43,607 nt of DNA from assembly GCA_021811265.1 (NCBI GenBank), contig JAJZPH010000013.1:1-43607 (forward strand), read 5' to 3'. A program made the position numbers and the translations under genes. This document shows positions 25,041-34,417 of the stretch, piece by piece (positions within the stretch are counted from its first letter, which is position 1; each line of letters opens with the position of its first letter). The stretch comes from a bacterium. Its GTDB lineage: Bacteria; Chlamydiota; Chlamydiia; Chlamydiales; SM23-39. The notes beneath the pieces are model-generated. The model was not told where the DNA came from. It did no database searches and saw only the letters and a program-made list of their open reading frames with translations.

Positions 25041-26429
25041 ATGAAAATTCATTGTACGAGCCTCGGCTGTCCGCGCAATCTGACCGATACAGAAAAAATG
25101 ATGCAAATACTTTCTTCAGAAGGGCATGAAATGGTGGCAGAGGTCTTCTTGGCCGATCTATTGATTGTGAACACCTGTGGGTTTCTTAGCTCTGCGAGAA
25201 AAGAAGGAAAAGAAATGGTGGAGCAGCTGCTCAAAGAAAAAAGAAGAGATTCTTTTCTCATTGTCACGGGTTGCATGATTCCTCTTTTCCAAAAAGAATT
25301 GGAAAAAAAATTTGGCGGGCATGTCGATCGGTTTTTGCCTCCTAAAGAAGAAGAGAACATTGGAAGAGAAGTTGCTCTTTTGGAAAAGAAAAAAAATCTA
25401 CTGATGGCATCGCACATTGCACAAAAAGAAGTGTGCAAGCAAAACATTTCTAAAAATCGGGCTGTTCATTTGCAAAAAAAAACACATTTTACCACTTCCT
25501 CTTTTGCCTATGTGAAGATTGCAGATGGCTGCCTCAAAAGCTGCTCTTATTGCATTATTCCGAAGATTCGCGGTTGTCTGAAGAGCTTGCGCGTTGACGA
25601 GATCCTTAGAGAGATTCGTCAGCTACTTTCTCTTGGAATTATGGAGATTGTTCTCGTAGCCCAAGATCTTGGCGATTACGGACGAGACAGAGGTGAAAAA
25701 AAGGGACTGCTTGGACTTTTGCAAAAAATACTCACGATCGATGGAGATTTTTGGATAAGACTTTTATACTTACACCCCAGTGATATCGATGAGGAACTCT
25801 TATCTCTTATGCGATCAGACCCTCGCATCTGTCCCTATTTTGATCTTCCTCTGCAACACGTGAGTCCAAGAATTCTTTCTCTCATGCGTCGACCCTCATC
25901 TTTCGAAAAGACCTCCTCTGCGATTGAAGCCATTCGTGCTTTTTTTCCCGAGGCGGCGCTACGAACGAGCTTAATGGTAGGATTTCCGTCAGAGACCGAA
26001 GGGGAGTTTTTAGAACTCTGCGACTTTGTAAAAACATATGCATTAGATCATGTGGGAATCTTTCGCTATTCGAATGAAAAATTGGCTGTTTCCGCCTCTT
26101 TGCCAGGTCAGATTTCAGCAGCGGTGAAAAGAGAAAGGGAAAAGATTTTGGCCAGAGTGCAGCACGAGGTTGTCGGTCGGAAAAATCGTAAAATGATAGG
26201 AAAAAAATGTTTGGCCCTAGTAGAAAAATTGCATCCCTCTTCTCCCTATCTTGCCATTGCCCGCTCGCAAAGACAGGCTCCCGACGTGGACAGTGTCATT
26301 TTAATTAATGACATTGCGCCAATAGCCTCCTTTGGAAAAATCTATTCAGTGGAGATTACAGGCTGTGCAGATTACGATCTTGTTGGACAAGTGGTAGTGG
26401 GAGATCCCCGAGGAGAAAAAAATGGATAA
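25041..26429 (+). CDS. rimO: Ribosomal protein S12 methylthiotransferase RimO
   Basis: A radical-SAM enzyme that adds a methylthio group to Asp of ribosomal protein S12. The start is ATG 25041 (MKIHCTSLGCPRNLTDTEKM) with GAGG upstream; the extra 27 codons before it are not RimO-like and cross the promoter. The 462 residues comprise the UPF0004 domain with its three cluster cysteines (SLGCPRN, VNTCGF, VTGCM), the radical-SAM core with GCLKSCSYCIIP (CxxxCxxC) and a C-terminal TRAM domain. SLGCPRN(L)xD and the length separate it from MiaB. The stop codon overlaps the next gene by 8 bases. Confidence 0.93.
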   Translation: MKIHCTSLGCPRNLTDTEKMMQILSSEGHEMVAEVFLADLLIVNTCGFLSSARKEGKEMVEQLLKEKRRDSFLIVTGCMIPLFQKELEKKFGGHVDRFLPPKEEENIGREVALLEKKKNLLMASHIAQKEVCKQNISKNRAVHLQKKTHFTTSSFAYVKIADGCLKSCSYCIIPKIRGCLKSLRVDEILREIRQLLSLGIMEIVLVAQDLGDYGRDRGEKKGLLGLLQKILTIDGDFWIRLLYLHPSDIDEELLSLMRSDPRICPYFDLPLQHVSPRILSLMRRPSSFEKTSSAIEAIRAFFPEAALRTSLMVGFPSETEGEFLELCDFVKTYALDHVGIFRYSNEKLAVSASLPGQISAAVKREREKILARVQHEVVGRKNRKMIGKKCLALVEKLHPSSPYLAIARSQRQAPDVDSVILINDIAPIASFGKIYSVEITGCADYDLVGQVVVGDPRGEKNG

Positions 26430-27603
26430 AAAAATCGCTTGTTTTTTGCGACAAGTCCTCTTAAGAGAAAAAGCTGTTTGTTTTCTTCATCGATGCGCGC
26501 GAGCGCAGCTGAGTTTTTTTTGGTGGGGCTGTGAGATGCTTTTTGCAAAACTCTTTTTTGTTAGAAAAAAAAGATCGTGGATTGCAAAACTTGTCAGTTG
26601 CAGCCGGAACTTTTTTTTCATCCTTCTTGCACTTCCCCTTCTTTCTTGCACTTTTTTGATGGCCCAAACCGAACTCATTACTCGCGTTTCTGCACACATG
26701 CTGTCTATAGCGCCCTATATTTATCTTAAGGGAAAGGGGAGTGAAAAAATCTGGAAGGAAAAAAGGCCTCTTACCATTTTTAGTCTCAACACCTGCTTTG
26801 TGCCGGGAGGATTCTCACTCCTTTACGGTGGGGTGGTACGCTGGTCGGAGCGCATAGAGGCAATTGTCGAAAAGATTCAGGAAAAAGATCCCGATATCCT
26901 CTGCCTTCAGGAGGTCAATGACCTGGATGCAGCTTATCGGCTCTTTGAGGCTTTGCAAGACCGGTATGCTCATTTTTATTTCCACATTGGCCCTAAGGTG
27001 TTGGCGCAAAATAGTGGACTTTTTGTTGCAAGCAAGTTTGCCGTAGAAGATCCCTCTTTTACAGCTTTTGATGAGGGAATAGGTCTACAAAAGATGGTGA
27101 ACAAAGGATTTTTTGACTGCAAAATTATTTCTCAAGGAAAAAAGGTAGCCCACCTCTTTACGACCCATTTGAGTCCGTCCGAAGATGATCTTATGCCAAC
27201 CAGAGAAGAAAAAGAGATGAGGAAAAAAGAGCTGGCGCAAATTTTTGCTAAGATGCACACAGTGGATGGTCCTATTCTTTTTGCAGGCGATTTCAACATG
27301 GCGCGGGGCTATGGGGAATCATCTGCTCTCCAAGGCTTTAATGATTTTTTGCCACAAGGAGAAAAAAGCAGCGCAACCGATTCTTTGAAAGAGATTCTCT
27401 ATGCACACTCGGAAAAAGAGATCGAAAGTGCTAAGAAGAACAATCCCGAGGTGTCTATTGATTATATCCTTTTCAAGTCAAACAACTCTTCTTGTAAGAG
27501 GGGAAGTACGTCACTTGTAAAGTTCTACGATCTTGATGATCCAAACCCTACGAAAAAAGCACTTTCTGACCACCATGCTCTTTTTGCGCGCTTCTATTTT
27601 TAA
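26422..27603 (+). CDS. Membrane-anchored endonuclease/exonuclease/phosphatase-fold protein
   Basis: 393 residues. A hydrophobic segment at about 64-84 (FFFILLALPLLSCTFLM) follows a Lys/Arg-rich N-terminal region and probably anchors or exports the protein. The catalytic fold then shows its full set of motifs: FSLNTCF (Asn), DPDILCLQEVND (metal Glu), THLSPSEDD (His), FAGDFNMARG (GDFN) and LSDHHALFA (final SDH). This is the EEP superfamily, which includes neutral sphingomyelinases, phosphoinositide phosphatases and nucleases; the early Asn plus LQEV arrangement and membrane attachment resemble sphingomyelinase-like members, but the substrate cannot be fixed. It overlaps rimO by 8 bases and is followed by a strong hairpin. 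Confidence 0.8.
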   Translation: MDKKIACFLRQVLLREKAVCFLHRCARAQLSFFWWGCEMLFAKLFFVRKKRSWIAKLVSCSRNFFFILLALPLLSCTFLMAQTELITRVSAHMLSIAPYIYLKGKGSEKIWKEKRPLTIFSLNTCFVPGGFSLLYGGVVRWSERIEAIVEKIQEKDPDILCLQEVNDLDAAYRLFEALQDRYAHFYFHIGPKVLAQNSGLFVASKFAVEDPSFTAFDEGIGLQKMVNKGFFDCKIISQGKKVAHLFTTHLSPSEDDLMPTREEKEMRKKELAQIFAKMHTVDGPILFAGDFNMARGYGESSALQGFNDFLPQGEKSSATDSLKEILYAHSEKEIESAKKNNPEVSIDYILFKSNNSSCKRGSTSLVKFYDLDDPNPTKKALSDHHALFARFYF

Positions 27604-27605
27604 GG

Positions 27606-27647
27606 CGATTACAAAACCCCAATCGTCGATATGGGGTTTTGTAATCG
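27606..27647. terminator. Bidirectional terminator between EEP gene and hppA
   Basis: CGATTACAAAACCCCA (27606-27621) pairs perfectly over 15-16 bases with its complement at 27632-27647 around a 10-base loop. It sits three bases past the EEP stop codon and 20 bases from the end of the convergent hppA gene, so it can serve both. The U-rich part lies within the stem. Confidence 0.75.
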
Positions 27648-27666
27648 ATGTAAGAAATACTCTTCT

Positions 27667-29751
27667 TTAGAAAGACTTGGCAAGAATGGCCAAAAGAAGA
27701 AGGGCCACAATGTTGACAATCTTGATCATCGGGTTGATGGCGGGTCCTGCAGTATCCTTATAAGGATCTCCTACAGTATCGCCCGTAATAGCAGCCATGT
27801 GCGCTTCTGAGCCTTTGCCTCCTAGGTTGCCTGCTTCTATGTACTTTTTGGCATTGTCCCATGCACCGCCTCCACCTGTCATGGAGAGAGCTTGGAAGAG
27901 TCCAGTAACGACAACTCCAAGAAGCATGGATCCTAGTGAAACAAATGCAGGCTGGATTCCCGCAATCCAATAAATACAGAAAAAGAGAAGCACAGGAGCA
28001 AGAACAGGTAAAATCGAGGGGATGATCATCTCTTTGATGGCTGATTTTGTGAGCATGTCTACGGCCTTTTTATAGTCGGGAAGAGCGGTTCCCTTCATAA
28101 TGCCGGGAATCTCTTTGAATTGCCTCCTTACCTCAATTACGACCGACGCCGCTGCCCGCCCTACCGAAGTCATACTCATTGCAGCGAAGAGATAGGGGAG
28201 AAACCCTCCAAAAAAGAGTCCAATTACCACAAAAGGATCTTGTAAAAAGAATTGCGTATGCAAAGAAGGGAAATAGAAACCAAGATCTTCAATGAAGGCA
28301 GCAAACAGGACAAGCGCTGCAAAAGCTGCAGAAGCAATCGCATACCCTTTGGTCACTGCTTTCGTTGTGTTCCCCACAGCATCGAGGGCATCGGTAACCT
28401 CTCGCACCTTGGCTGGGAGTTTGGCCATTTCTGCAATTCCTCCAGCATTATCAGTCACAGGTCCGTAGGCATCGAGAGCAATGATCATTCCTGCAAGAGC
28501 AAGCATGCTGGTTGCTGCAATGGCGACGCCATAGAGTTCTGCATTGAGGTAGGAGATGAGAATGCCTGCAGAGATGACAAGCACGGGAAGAACAGTAGAC
28601 TCTAGTGAGGTGGCAAGACCTTGGATGATATTGGTTCCATGTCCTGTGACGGAGGCTTTTGCAATGTTTTTTACAGGACGGAATTTGGTTGAAGTATAGT
28701 ATTCCGTGATCCAGATGAGCAGCCCCGTTACAACCAGTCCTGTGATCGAGCAAAAAAAGATATTTTTCCCCGTAAAGGCAAACTCTTGGATTTGAAATGT
28801 GGAAGAGAATCCCAGCCACACGTGGGTCAAAAACCCAATTGCAAGTGTAGAGATGATCGCAGAGGCGACAAATCCCTTATAAAGTGCTGCCATAATGTTG
28901 TGTTTGCTCCCGAGACGGACAAAAAAAGTTCCCAAGATGGAAGAGAGAATGCAGACTCCACCGATTCCAAGAGGAAAAAGGATCATGCTCTCTTGCAAAG
29001 CTCCTGTAAAAAAGATTTTTCCAAGAAGCATGGTACCGACAATAGTCACAACATAAGTTTCGAAAAGATCTGCTGCCATTCCAGCGCAGTCTCCTACGTT
29101 ATCTCCCACATTGTCGCTGATAACAGCGGGATTTCTAGGGTCGTCTTCGGGAATTCCAGCTTCAATTTTGCCTACAAGATCAGCTCCGACATCGGCACCT
29201 TTTGTGAAAATACCTCCTCCGAGACGCGCAAAAATTGAAATTAAAGAGGCTCCAAACCCCAAAGCAACGAGAGCTTCAAAAATATTACGCTGATCAAGGG
29301 AGAGCTCTTTGAGCATAAGGTAGTAGAGAGTGATTCCCAAAAGAGCAAGTCCCACAACTAAAAGGCCTGTGATGGCGCCCGATTTGAAAGCGATGTCCAG
29401 CGCCTGTTTCAACCCCTTTTTCGCCGATTCTGCAGTGCGAATGTTTCCTCGAACGGAAATATTCATGCCAATGTAGCCAGCCAATCCAGAAAGAAGACTG
29501 CCAATGAAAAAGCCAATTCCTACCAAGAATCCAAGCTGCCAAGAGAGAAGAAGAAAGACGATCAACCCCACTATGGAAATGACGCGATATTGCCTATTGA
29601 GATAGGCAGAAGCGCCATCTTGTATGGCTTTGGCAATTTTTTGCATGGCTTCGCTTCCAGTTTTTTCTGAAAGCACATTGCGGATGAGAAGCCCGCCATA
29701 AAGAAGGGCCATCACTCCACTTGCAATTAAAAAAGAATACATATTGAACAT
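27667..29751 (-). CDS. hppA: Proton-translocating membrane pyrophosphatase (K+-independent type)
   Basis: 694 residues with about 16 membrane segments. It hydrolyses pyrophosphate and pumps protons across the membrane. Hallmarks are [20 protein letters not shown] (substrate loop), [20 protein letters not shown], the middle [16 protein letters not shown] and the C-terminal [21 protein letters not shown]. The signature position reads [10 protein letters not shown]: Lys here marks potassium-independent proton pumps, whereas K+-dependent ones have Ala. The start ATG 29751 has AAAGGA upstream. Such a pump would recover energy from biosynthetic pyrophosphate. It is not a core gene of Chlamydiaceae as far as I recall. 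Confidence 0.95.
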   Translation of the reverse strand: MFNMYSFLIASGVMALLYGGLLIRNVLSEKTGSEAMQKIAKAIQDGASAYLNRQYRVISIVGLIVFLLLSWQLGFLVGIGFFIGSLLSGLAGYIGMNISVRGNIRTAESAKKGLKQALDIAFKSGAITGLLVVGLALLGITLYYLMLKELSLDQRNIFEALVALGFGASLISIFARLGGGIFTKGADVGADLVGKIEAGIPEDDPRNPAVISDNVGDNVGDCAGMAADLFETYVVTIVGTMLLGKIFFTGALQESMILFPLGIGGVCILSSILGTFFVRLGSKHNIMAALYKGFVASAIISTLAIGFLTHVWLGFSSTFQIQEFAFTGKNIFFCSITGLVVTGLLIWITEYYTSTKFRPVKNIAKASVTGHGTNIIQGLATSLESTVLPVLVISAGILISYLNAELYGVAIAATSMLALAGMIIALDAYGPVTDNAGGIAEMAKLPAKVREVTDALDAVGNTTKAVTKGYAIASAAFAALVLFAAFIEDLGFYFPSLHTQFFLQDPFVVIGLFFGGFLPYLFAAMSMTSVGRAAASVVIEVRRQFKEIPGIMKGTALPDYKKAVDMLTKSAIKEMIIPSILPVLAPVLLFFCIYWIAGIQPAFVSLGSMLLGVVVTGLFQALSMTGGGGAWDNAKKYIEAGNLGGKGSEAHMAAITGDTVGDPYKDTAGPAINPMIKIVNIVALLLLAILAKSF

Positions 29752-29923
29752 GTTCGATTCCTTTGTTTCAAGTCGCTGAAAATAAACTAGTTCCTTCTAT
29801 TAAAACATAAAATTGACAGGAACTTTCTTCCAATTGCCAAGATGATATAAAATCAAAGAATTCCTCTCTATGGAAAATTTAGCAAGTGGTATATGATCTT
29901 GCATTTATCAAGAAAAAGTTTTC

Positions 29924-31333
29924 ATGAGTAGTGTTTCTGCTCTAGAGACAAGTTGCAGCGAGTGCTATTGTTCTGGGTGCCTTGCTGAAAGGAAGGATGC
30001 GCATCAAGTTGTGCACGTCTGGTCTGAGTTTTTGGAAAAGGCCCATACAACTTGGCAAACATGTGCCCCTTTCAGCTGGCTTGCCTATCGATCCATATTG
30101 GCTACTGGCAACTCCGATCTTGCCGATGTGATGGAGCACACCTCTTCTTTTGTAACTATTTTTTTCTCTATCAAAACATCTGCTTTTTCTTCTTGGATCT
30201 ACCCTCTTTTTTTTATTCCCATCTGCGCAGATGTTGCCAAACTGTCTACACGTGGACTAGCTCTTCCAAAGCAAGCAGGGCTTGTAGCGTCTGTTCGCAA
30301 GGAGGGATGCACTGAATGTCTTTGTCCCGCTTGCCTAGAGAAAAGAACAGATGTAGATCGGGTAGTGCGCATCTGGTCGGATACGTGGGACCGCGTCCAC
30401 CAATTGTGGCAAAGATCTGCCCCGTTTAGCTGGCTTGCATACCGAACGATTCTTCCCGATGAAAACGCTACTGTGGTCGATCTGGTCGATCGCATCTGTT
30501 CTTTTGCTACAGTTTTTTTCTTTTTCACCACCTATGTTGGAGCTCCTTGGGCCTATCCTCTTTTTTTTCTTCCTCTCGGAGCAGATCTCGTGCAGATGGT
30601 TGTCCATTTTTTCACCCAAAGGAAAAGCGAGGACGCTGTTGGGTTTAGGTCAAAGCTTTGTACGCAATGTCTTTGTCTTGGGTGTTTATCCGATGGCGCC
30701 GATGTGCACAAGGTGGTACGTGTCTGGTCTGCGATTTGGGACAAGGTGCATGCAAGCTGGCAAGAATATGCTCCCTTTAGCTGGCTTGCCTATCGCTCGA
30801 TTCTTCCCAACTGCAACTCCGACCTTGTAGGTCTCATGGGACGTGTAGGTTTTTTTGTGCCCTTTTTTTTCTTAAGATCGTTTCTGCCTTCTTGGATCTA
30901 TTTGCTTCTGCTTCTTCCCTTCTCTGCAGATCTTGCAAGAATTTTTTCCAATCCCTTGACGAAAAAGACCATAGAAGCGCCGGTAGCATTTGCACAGAAA
31001 TATTGCACTGAGTGTCTTTGTCTTGGCTGCATGTCTGGAAGGAAAGATATAAATAAAGTGGTGCGCACCTGGTCTTTTGCCTGGCAAAAGGTGCACCGCT
31101 TTTGGCAAGATGTTGCTCCTTTCAGCTGGATTGTGTATCGATCGATTCTTCCCAACTGTAATTCTGAGATGAATGATCTGAGAAAGCGCGTTGCTCTCTT
31201 TGCTGCAATTTTTTTCTTTGTGCGCAGCTGTCCTGCTCTGTTAAGACCTTGGACCTATCTCTTAGCTTTCACTCCCTTTATTGCAGATGCTGTAACATGT
31301 TTTGCTAACAAGCGACTCATTCTTTGTGTATAA
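29924..31333 (+). CDS. Four-repeat Cys-rich membrane protein (Inc-like, novel)
   Basis: 469 residues made of four tandem units of about 115-118 residues starting at C11, C129, C246 and C361. Each unit has a CxxCxCxxC cluster (CSECYCSGC, CTECLCPAC, CTQCLCLGC, CTECLCLGC), then a Trp/His segment with the near-constant APFSWLAYRSIL, and then a two-lobed hydrophobic hairpin of about 40 residues ending PF/PL-x-AD-[LV]. Units 3 and 4 are the most alike (SILPNCNS). No catalytic motif is seen. Two-lobed hydrophobic stretches are the mark of chlamydial inclusion-membrane proteins, so insertion of four hairpins into a host or bacterial membrane is a fair inference; the cysteines could bind zinc or be lipidated. 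There is no family match that I recognise. It is divergent from hppA over 172 bases, where a TATGAT at 29892 may be its -10 box. Confidence 0.75.
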   Translation: MSSVSALETSCSECYCSGCLAERKDAHQVVHVWSEFLEKAHTTWQTCAPFSWLAYRSILATGNSDLADVMEHTSSFVTIFFSIKTSAFSSWIYPLFFIPICADVAKLSTRGLALPKQAGLVASVRKEGCTECLCPACLEKRTDVDRVVRIWSDTWDRVHQLWQRSAPFSWLAYRTILPDENATVVDLVDRICSFATVFFFFTTYVGAPWAYPLFFLPLGADLVQMVVHFFTQRKSEDAVGFRSKLCTQCLCLGCLSDGADVHKVVRVWSAIWDKVHASWQEYAPFSWLAYRSILPNCNSDLVGLMGRVGFFVPFFFLRSFLPSWIYLLLLLPFSADLARIFSNPLTKKTIEAPVAFAQKYCTECLCLGCMSGRKDINKVVRTWSFAWQKVHRFWQDVAPFSWIVYRSILPNCNSEMNDLRKRVALFAAIFFFVRSCPALLRPWTYLLAFTPFIADAVTCFANKRLILCV

Positions 31334-31405
31334 AATGCACAACAGAATACTTTAACAAAAAAAAAGAATGAGTATGATGAGCTTTTAATAAGGAGCTAAT
31401 TTTTC

Positions 31406-32773
31406 ATGGAGCCTATAGCCCTTTCTTTTTTTGATATTTTTAAAATTGGCCCTGGCCCCTCGAGTTCTCATACGATCGGTCCCATGAGAGCGGGGTTTCA
31501 TTTTTTGCAAGCACTGCAAAAAGCAGATGATCTTGTTTTAAAAAAAGCAGAGCGAATCGAAGTTACACTCTATGGCTCTTTGAGTGCTACAGGAAAGGGG
31601 CATGGAACGGATCGGGCAGTTACAGCGGGACTTTTAGGTTGGAAACCAGATACTTGTGATGCAGAGGAGATGCTGAAAATTTTTTCTCAACCTGAGGATA
31701 TGGTGCATGTTCAGGCAAGAGCCTTTTCCTTTCCTTTTGCTGGCAAAGATATTGTGTTTGGGGATATTTACCATTCTTTTCCCTATTCCAACACCATGAT
31801 CATTCGTTTGATCGCAGGAAAGGAAGTGCTGTTGGAAAAGGAGTATTATTCTGTGGGCGGTGGATTTATCCAGTGTAAATCAGAACCGAAAAAAGAGAGC
31901 CCTCCTCCTCGTTATCCTTATGGCAATATGCGAGAGCTAAAAAAAGCACTCGAAAGTAGCACTCTTTCTATCTATGAACTTCTTTTGCAAAATGAGGAAG
32001 CAATTAGTGGGAAAAGTCGCAGCCAAATCGAAGGGGAATTAGACCGCATCCTGGACGTGATGGAGTCGTCTGTAGAAAGGGGAATCAAGGAGCATGGAGT
32101 GCTGCCGGGGCCGATCAAACTCGAGCGCAAAGCGGCTGCATTGCACCGCATTGCGCAGTCTCAGTTGATGGATGTGCCCGACCGATTTTTAGTTTTGCTA
32201 GATGCCTATGCACTTGCTGTCTCTGAAGAAAATGCTGCGTGCCGGCTCATTGTCACGGCCCCTACATCGGGCTCTGCGGGCGTGATCCCTGGACTTATTT
32301 ATCTTTTAAAGCACTACTTCCACACAGCACAGGAAGATTTGCGCCAAGGCCTTGCAGTCAGTGGCTGTATAGGATTTATGGCAAAACACAATGCAAGTAT
32401 TTCAGGTGCCGAAGTGGGATGTCAAGGAGAGGTGGGGATCGCTTCTTCTATGGGAGCTGCCCTTGTGGCAGCTTGCGACCATGCATCTATCGATGCAATC
32501 GAAGCGGCTGCGGAAATTGCCATGGAACATAGCCTGGGCATGACCTGTGATCCCATTGGCGGTTATGTGCAGATACCCTGCATTGAGCGCAATGCGGTTG
32601 GTGCAGTGAATGCCTATAACGCTTATCTCATGGCTACATCCGGGGATCCCAAAAAGAAAAAGATCAGTTTTGATGAGGTGATTCGCGTAATGTATGAAAC
32701 CGGAAGAGACATGTGTTCTAAGTATAAGGAAACTTCTAAAGGTGGACTAGCGACCTGTCACATTTTTTGCTGA
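31406..32773 (+). CDS. sdaA: L-serine dehydratase, single-chain iron-sulfur type
   Basis: 455 residues. It deaminates L-serine to pyruvate and ammonia using a [4Fe-4S] cluster. The beta domain opens FDIFKIGPGPSSSHTIGPM, and the alpha domain carries TAPTSGSAGVIPG and the cluster cysteines in SGCIGFMAKHNASISGAEVGCQGE and MTCDPIGGYVQIPC. AAGGAG at 31391 precedes the ATG. With pyruvate dehydrogenase and peptide importers in the same window, it suggests host-derived serine is burned to acetyl-CoA. A terminator-like hairpin follows the gene. Confidence 0.95.
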   Translation: MEPIALSFFDIFKIGPGPSSSHTIGPMRAGFHFLQALQKADDLVLKKAERIEVTLYGSLSATGKGHGTDRAVTAGLLGWKPDTCDAEEMLKIFSQPEDMVHVQARAFSFPFAGKDIVFGDIYHSFPYSNTMIIRLIAGKEVLLEKEYYSVGGGFIQCKSEPKKESPPPRYPYGNMRELKKALESSTLSIYELLLQNEEAISGKSRSQIEGELDRILDVMESSVERGIKEHGVLPGPIKLERKAAALHRIAQSQLMDVPDRFLVLLDAYALAVSEENAACRLIVTAPTSGSAGVIPGLIYLLKHYFHTAQEDLRQGLAVSGCIGFMAKHNASISGAEVGCQGEVGIASSMGAALVAACDHASIDAIEAAAEIAMEHSLGMTCDPIGGYVQIPCIERNAVGAVNAYNAYLMATSGDPKKKKISFDEVIRVMYETGRDMCSKYKETSKGGLATCHIFC

Positions 32774-32793
32774 GCAATGCCTCTATCGAACGC

Positions 32794-32814
32794 AAAGCAA
32801 GCGCTGCTTTTTTT
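32794..32814 (+). terminator. Intrinsic terminator after sdaA
   Basis: AAAGCA pairs with TGCTTT around AGCGC and runs directly into further T residues. It starts about 20 bases after the sdaA stop codon. The stem is short (6 bp), so strength is uncertain. Confidence 0.5.
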
Positions 32815-32902
32815 AATAAAAGTCATCCGAAGGTCTGATTTTTTCTTTTCTTTAAGGTAAAATTTTTTTACAATTTTTTAGAAAAAACGAAATGTCTTGG
32901 AT

Positions 32903-33715
32903 ATGCCTTATTCTTTGAGCACAATTTATTCTCTTCCCCGTCGTCTTTTTTTTGAGGATGCGGGTGTAAATGACACCAACGCCGCAAAAGCGCGTGTGGT
33001 TGGGAAAGCAGTTCTTACAGGAGTCTCTGTCGGTATTTTTTTTTCCTCCTCCCTTCCTACGACCGTTCTTGTAGCTGAAGTGGCGCTTGCCGCTTTTGCT
33101 GCCCACATTGCCCTTACTTATCTTGCCTCTACATGGAGCGGGAAAAAATTGGATGAGGGGAACTCTTCTTGGTTTGCGAAGAATCGTGCGGTTGCAGAAG
33201 TTTCAGGTCCTCTGCGACATGTGTTTCCATGGTTTTTCGGCTTCAATATGGTTGTTGGAGCGCTTATAAGCAATGCTATGAAACGCTCTGGAAAAACGGG
33301 AGTTTATCAACCGGCTCTTCGATTGTTGGTGCGCTCTTTTCATGAAAATTATGCTCAATTTTTCAAAGTTGTTCTGCGCATCAACTTCATCGCTCCTTTG
33401 ATAGAAGAAATTATTTTTCGCGGATTTGTAGAAGAAAAAATTCGCGATATTCAAGTGATCGTTTTTAAAGGCAATGCCGACACGCTGCGTTGTAAACTCT
33501 TTAGGGTGGCGCTTCAGGCATCTTTATTTGCTGCTTGTCACTTTTCTTCTTCGCTCGGACTTGCAAACATTGGCCTTTTTGCAGGAACTTTTATCTTTGG
33601 ACTTTATGCTGGTGGAGTGGGAAAAGAGAAAGATCACACCTTATGGCAAGGCGTGATTTTCCATGCCATCGTAGATATCTCCGTCTGCACAAGGGTGCTC
33701 CTCTTTGGCGTTTAG
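32903..33715 (+). CDS. CPBP-family intramembrane metalloprotease
   Basis: 270 residues from ATG 32903 (a TTG at 32897 would add two). Motifs of CPBP membrane proteases are present: APLIEEIIFRGFVEEK (EExxxR), SLFAACHFSSSL (FxxxH) and FHAIVDIS (HxxxD). Several membrane helices surround them, including one at about 30-60. Substrate unknown. It resembles the 18927 protein only at the motifs, so the two are distant paralogues or separate acquisitions. Its last 75 bases overlap the end of the convergent AsmA-like gene. Confidence 0.85.
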   Translation: MPYSLSTIYSLPRRLFFEDAGVNDTNAAKARVVGKAVLTGVSVGIFFSSSLPTTVLVAEVALAAFAAHIALTYLASTWSGKKLDEGNSSWFAKNRAVAEVSGPLRHVFPWFFGFNMVVGALISNAMKRSGKTGVYQPALRLLVRSFHENYAQFFKVVLRINFIAPLIEEIIFRGFVEEKIRDIQVIVFKGNADTLRCKLFRVALQASLFAACHFSSSLGLANIGLFAGTFIFGLYAGGVGKEKDHTLWQGVIFHAIVDISVCTRVLLFGV

Positions 33716-34384
33716 TATACTGCCGAAGGGCAGATGGAACAGCTTGGGGATGATAGATGGCGAGAGTATTTTCTTAATCGTTTTGATCCCCAGTTTTTTG
33801 AAAATGGATTCTATCATGGAGTGGAAGATGGCTTTTTGCAGCTCTTCGATAGGGATACCCGATTCATCGGAAATGTTGTGAAACTCTAAATGGCTGATCG
33901 GGGGAACGTTTTTTACCTTGCCTGTCGGATCTGTAATAGTGACGTGAATATTGTCGAAAATTACGGATCGAATGAGATAGGGACGGGAACTTTTCGTGTC
34001 GGGCTTGTTATTGGAAAGCAAAAGGGTCCAGTTGTTCTCATCACCACTCGGGGTAAAAAACTCAATTCCCAATTGAATATCTTTGAGATGAATGCTTTCG
34101 ATTTCTATTTTGTGGTGAAACAAGGCGCTTAAAGGAGCTATGCAGGTAATCTCTTTTGCTGAAAGCGCAGTCGAGGTTTTGCAAGGGGGGGTGTTGTTTT
34201 GGAGATGGAAGTAAGAGATCTTGCATCCTCCCTTGAAAAAGAGTATTTCTTCGATGGAAACGGGAGCGTTTGTTTTGCTGGAAAGAAATCGAGAGATGAG
34301 AAAGCTTTTTTTCGACAGAAGAAAGCTTCCTAAAAGAATCAAGATCACAATGAGGGAGATAAGAGAAAGCGCAATTTTTTTCAT
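33641..34384 (-). CDS. AsmA/DUF748-like membrane-anchored protein
   Basis: 247 residues from ATG 34384, which has AAGAAG just upstream; longer in-frame readings run into the palindrome at 34418 and are rejected. An N-terminal anchor (ALSLISLIVILILLGSFLL) is followed by a beta-rich periplasmic part with segments such as KIEIESIHLKDIQLGIEF and LIRSVIFDNIHVTITDPTGK, in the style of AsmA/DUF748 proteins that form a lipid-binding groove between membranes, then an amphipathic helix pair (FKKLGIKTIKKILSP). The family link is by pattern only. The 3' end overlaps the CPBP gene. Confidence 0.6.
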   Translation of the reverse strand: MKKIALSLISLIVILILLGSFLLSKKSFLISRFLSSKTNAPVSIEEILFFKGGCKISYFHLQNNTPPCKTSTALSAKEITCIAPLSALFHHKIEIESIHLKDIQLGIEFFTPSGDENNWTLLLSNNKPDTKSSRPYLIRSVIFDNIHVTITDPTGKVKNVPPISHLEFHNISDESGIPIEELQKAIFHSMIESIFKKLGIKTIKKILSPSIIPKLFHLPFGSILNAKEEHPCADGDIYDGMENHALP

Positions 34385-34417
34385 GTTCTTCTTTTTTTTG
34401 TTGGTTCCCAAACAACC

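Noticed and set aside
31316..31372. CTCATTCTTT/AAAGAATGAG inverted repeat at the end of the tetra-repeat gene
   Set aside because: The 10-bp arms are 37 bases apart, one is inside the coding end and the other is A-rich, so a functional terminator is doubtful.
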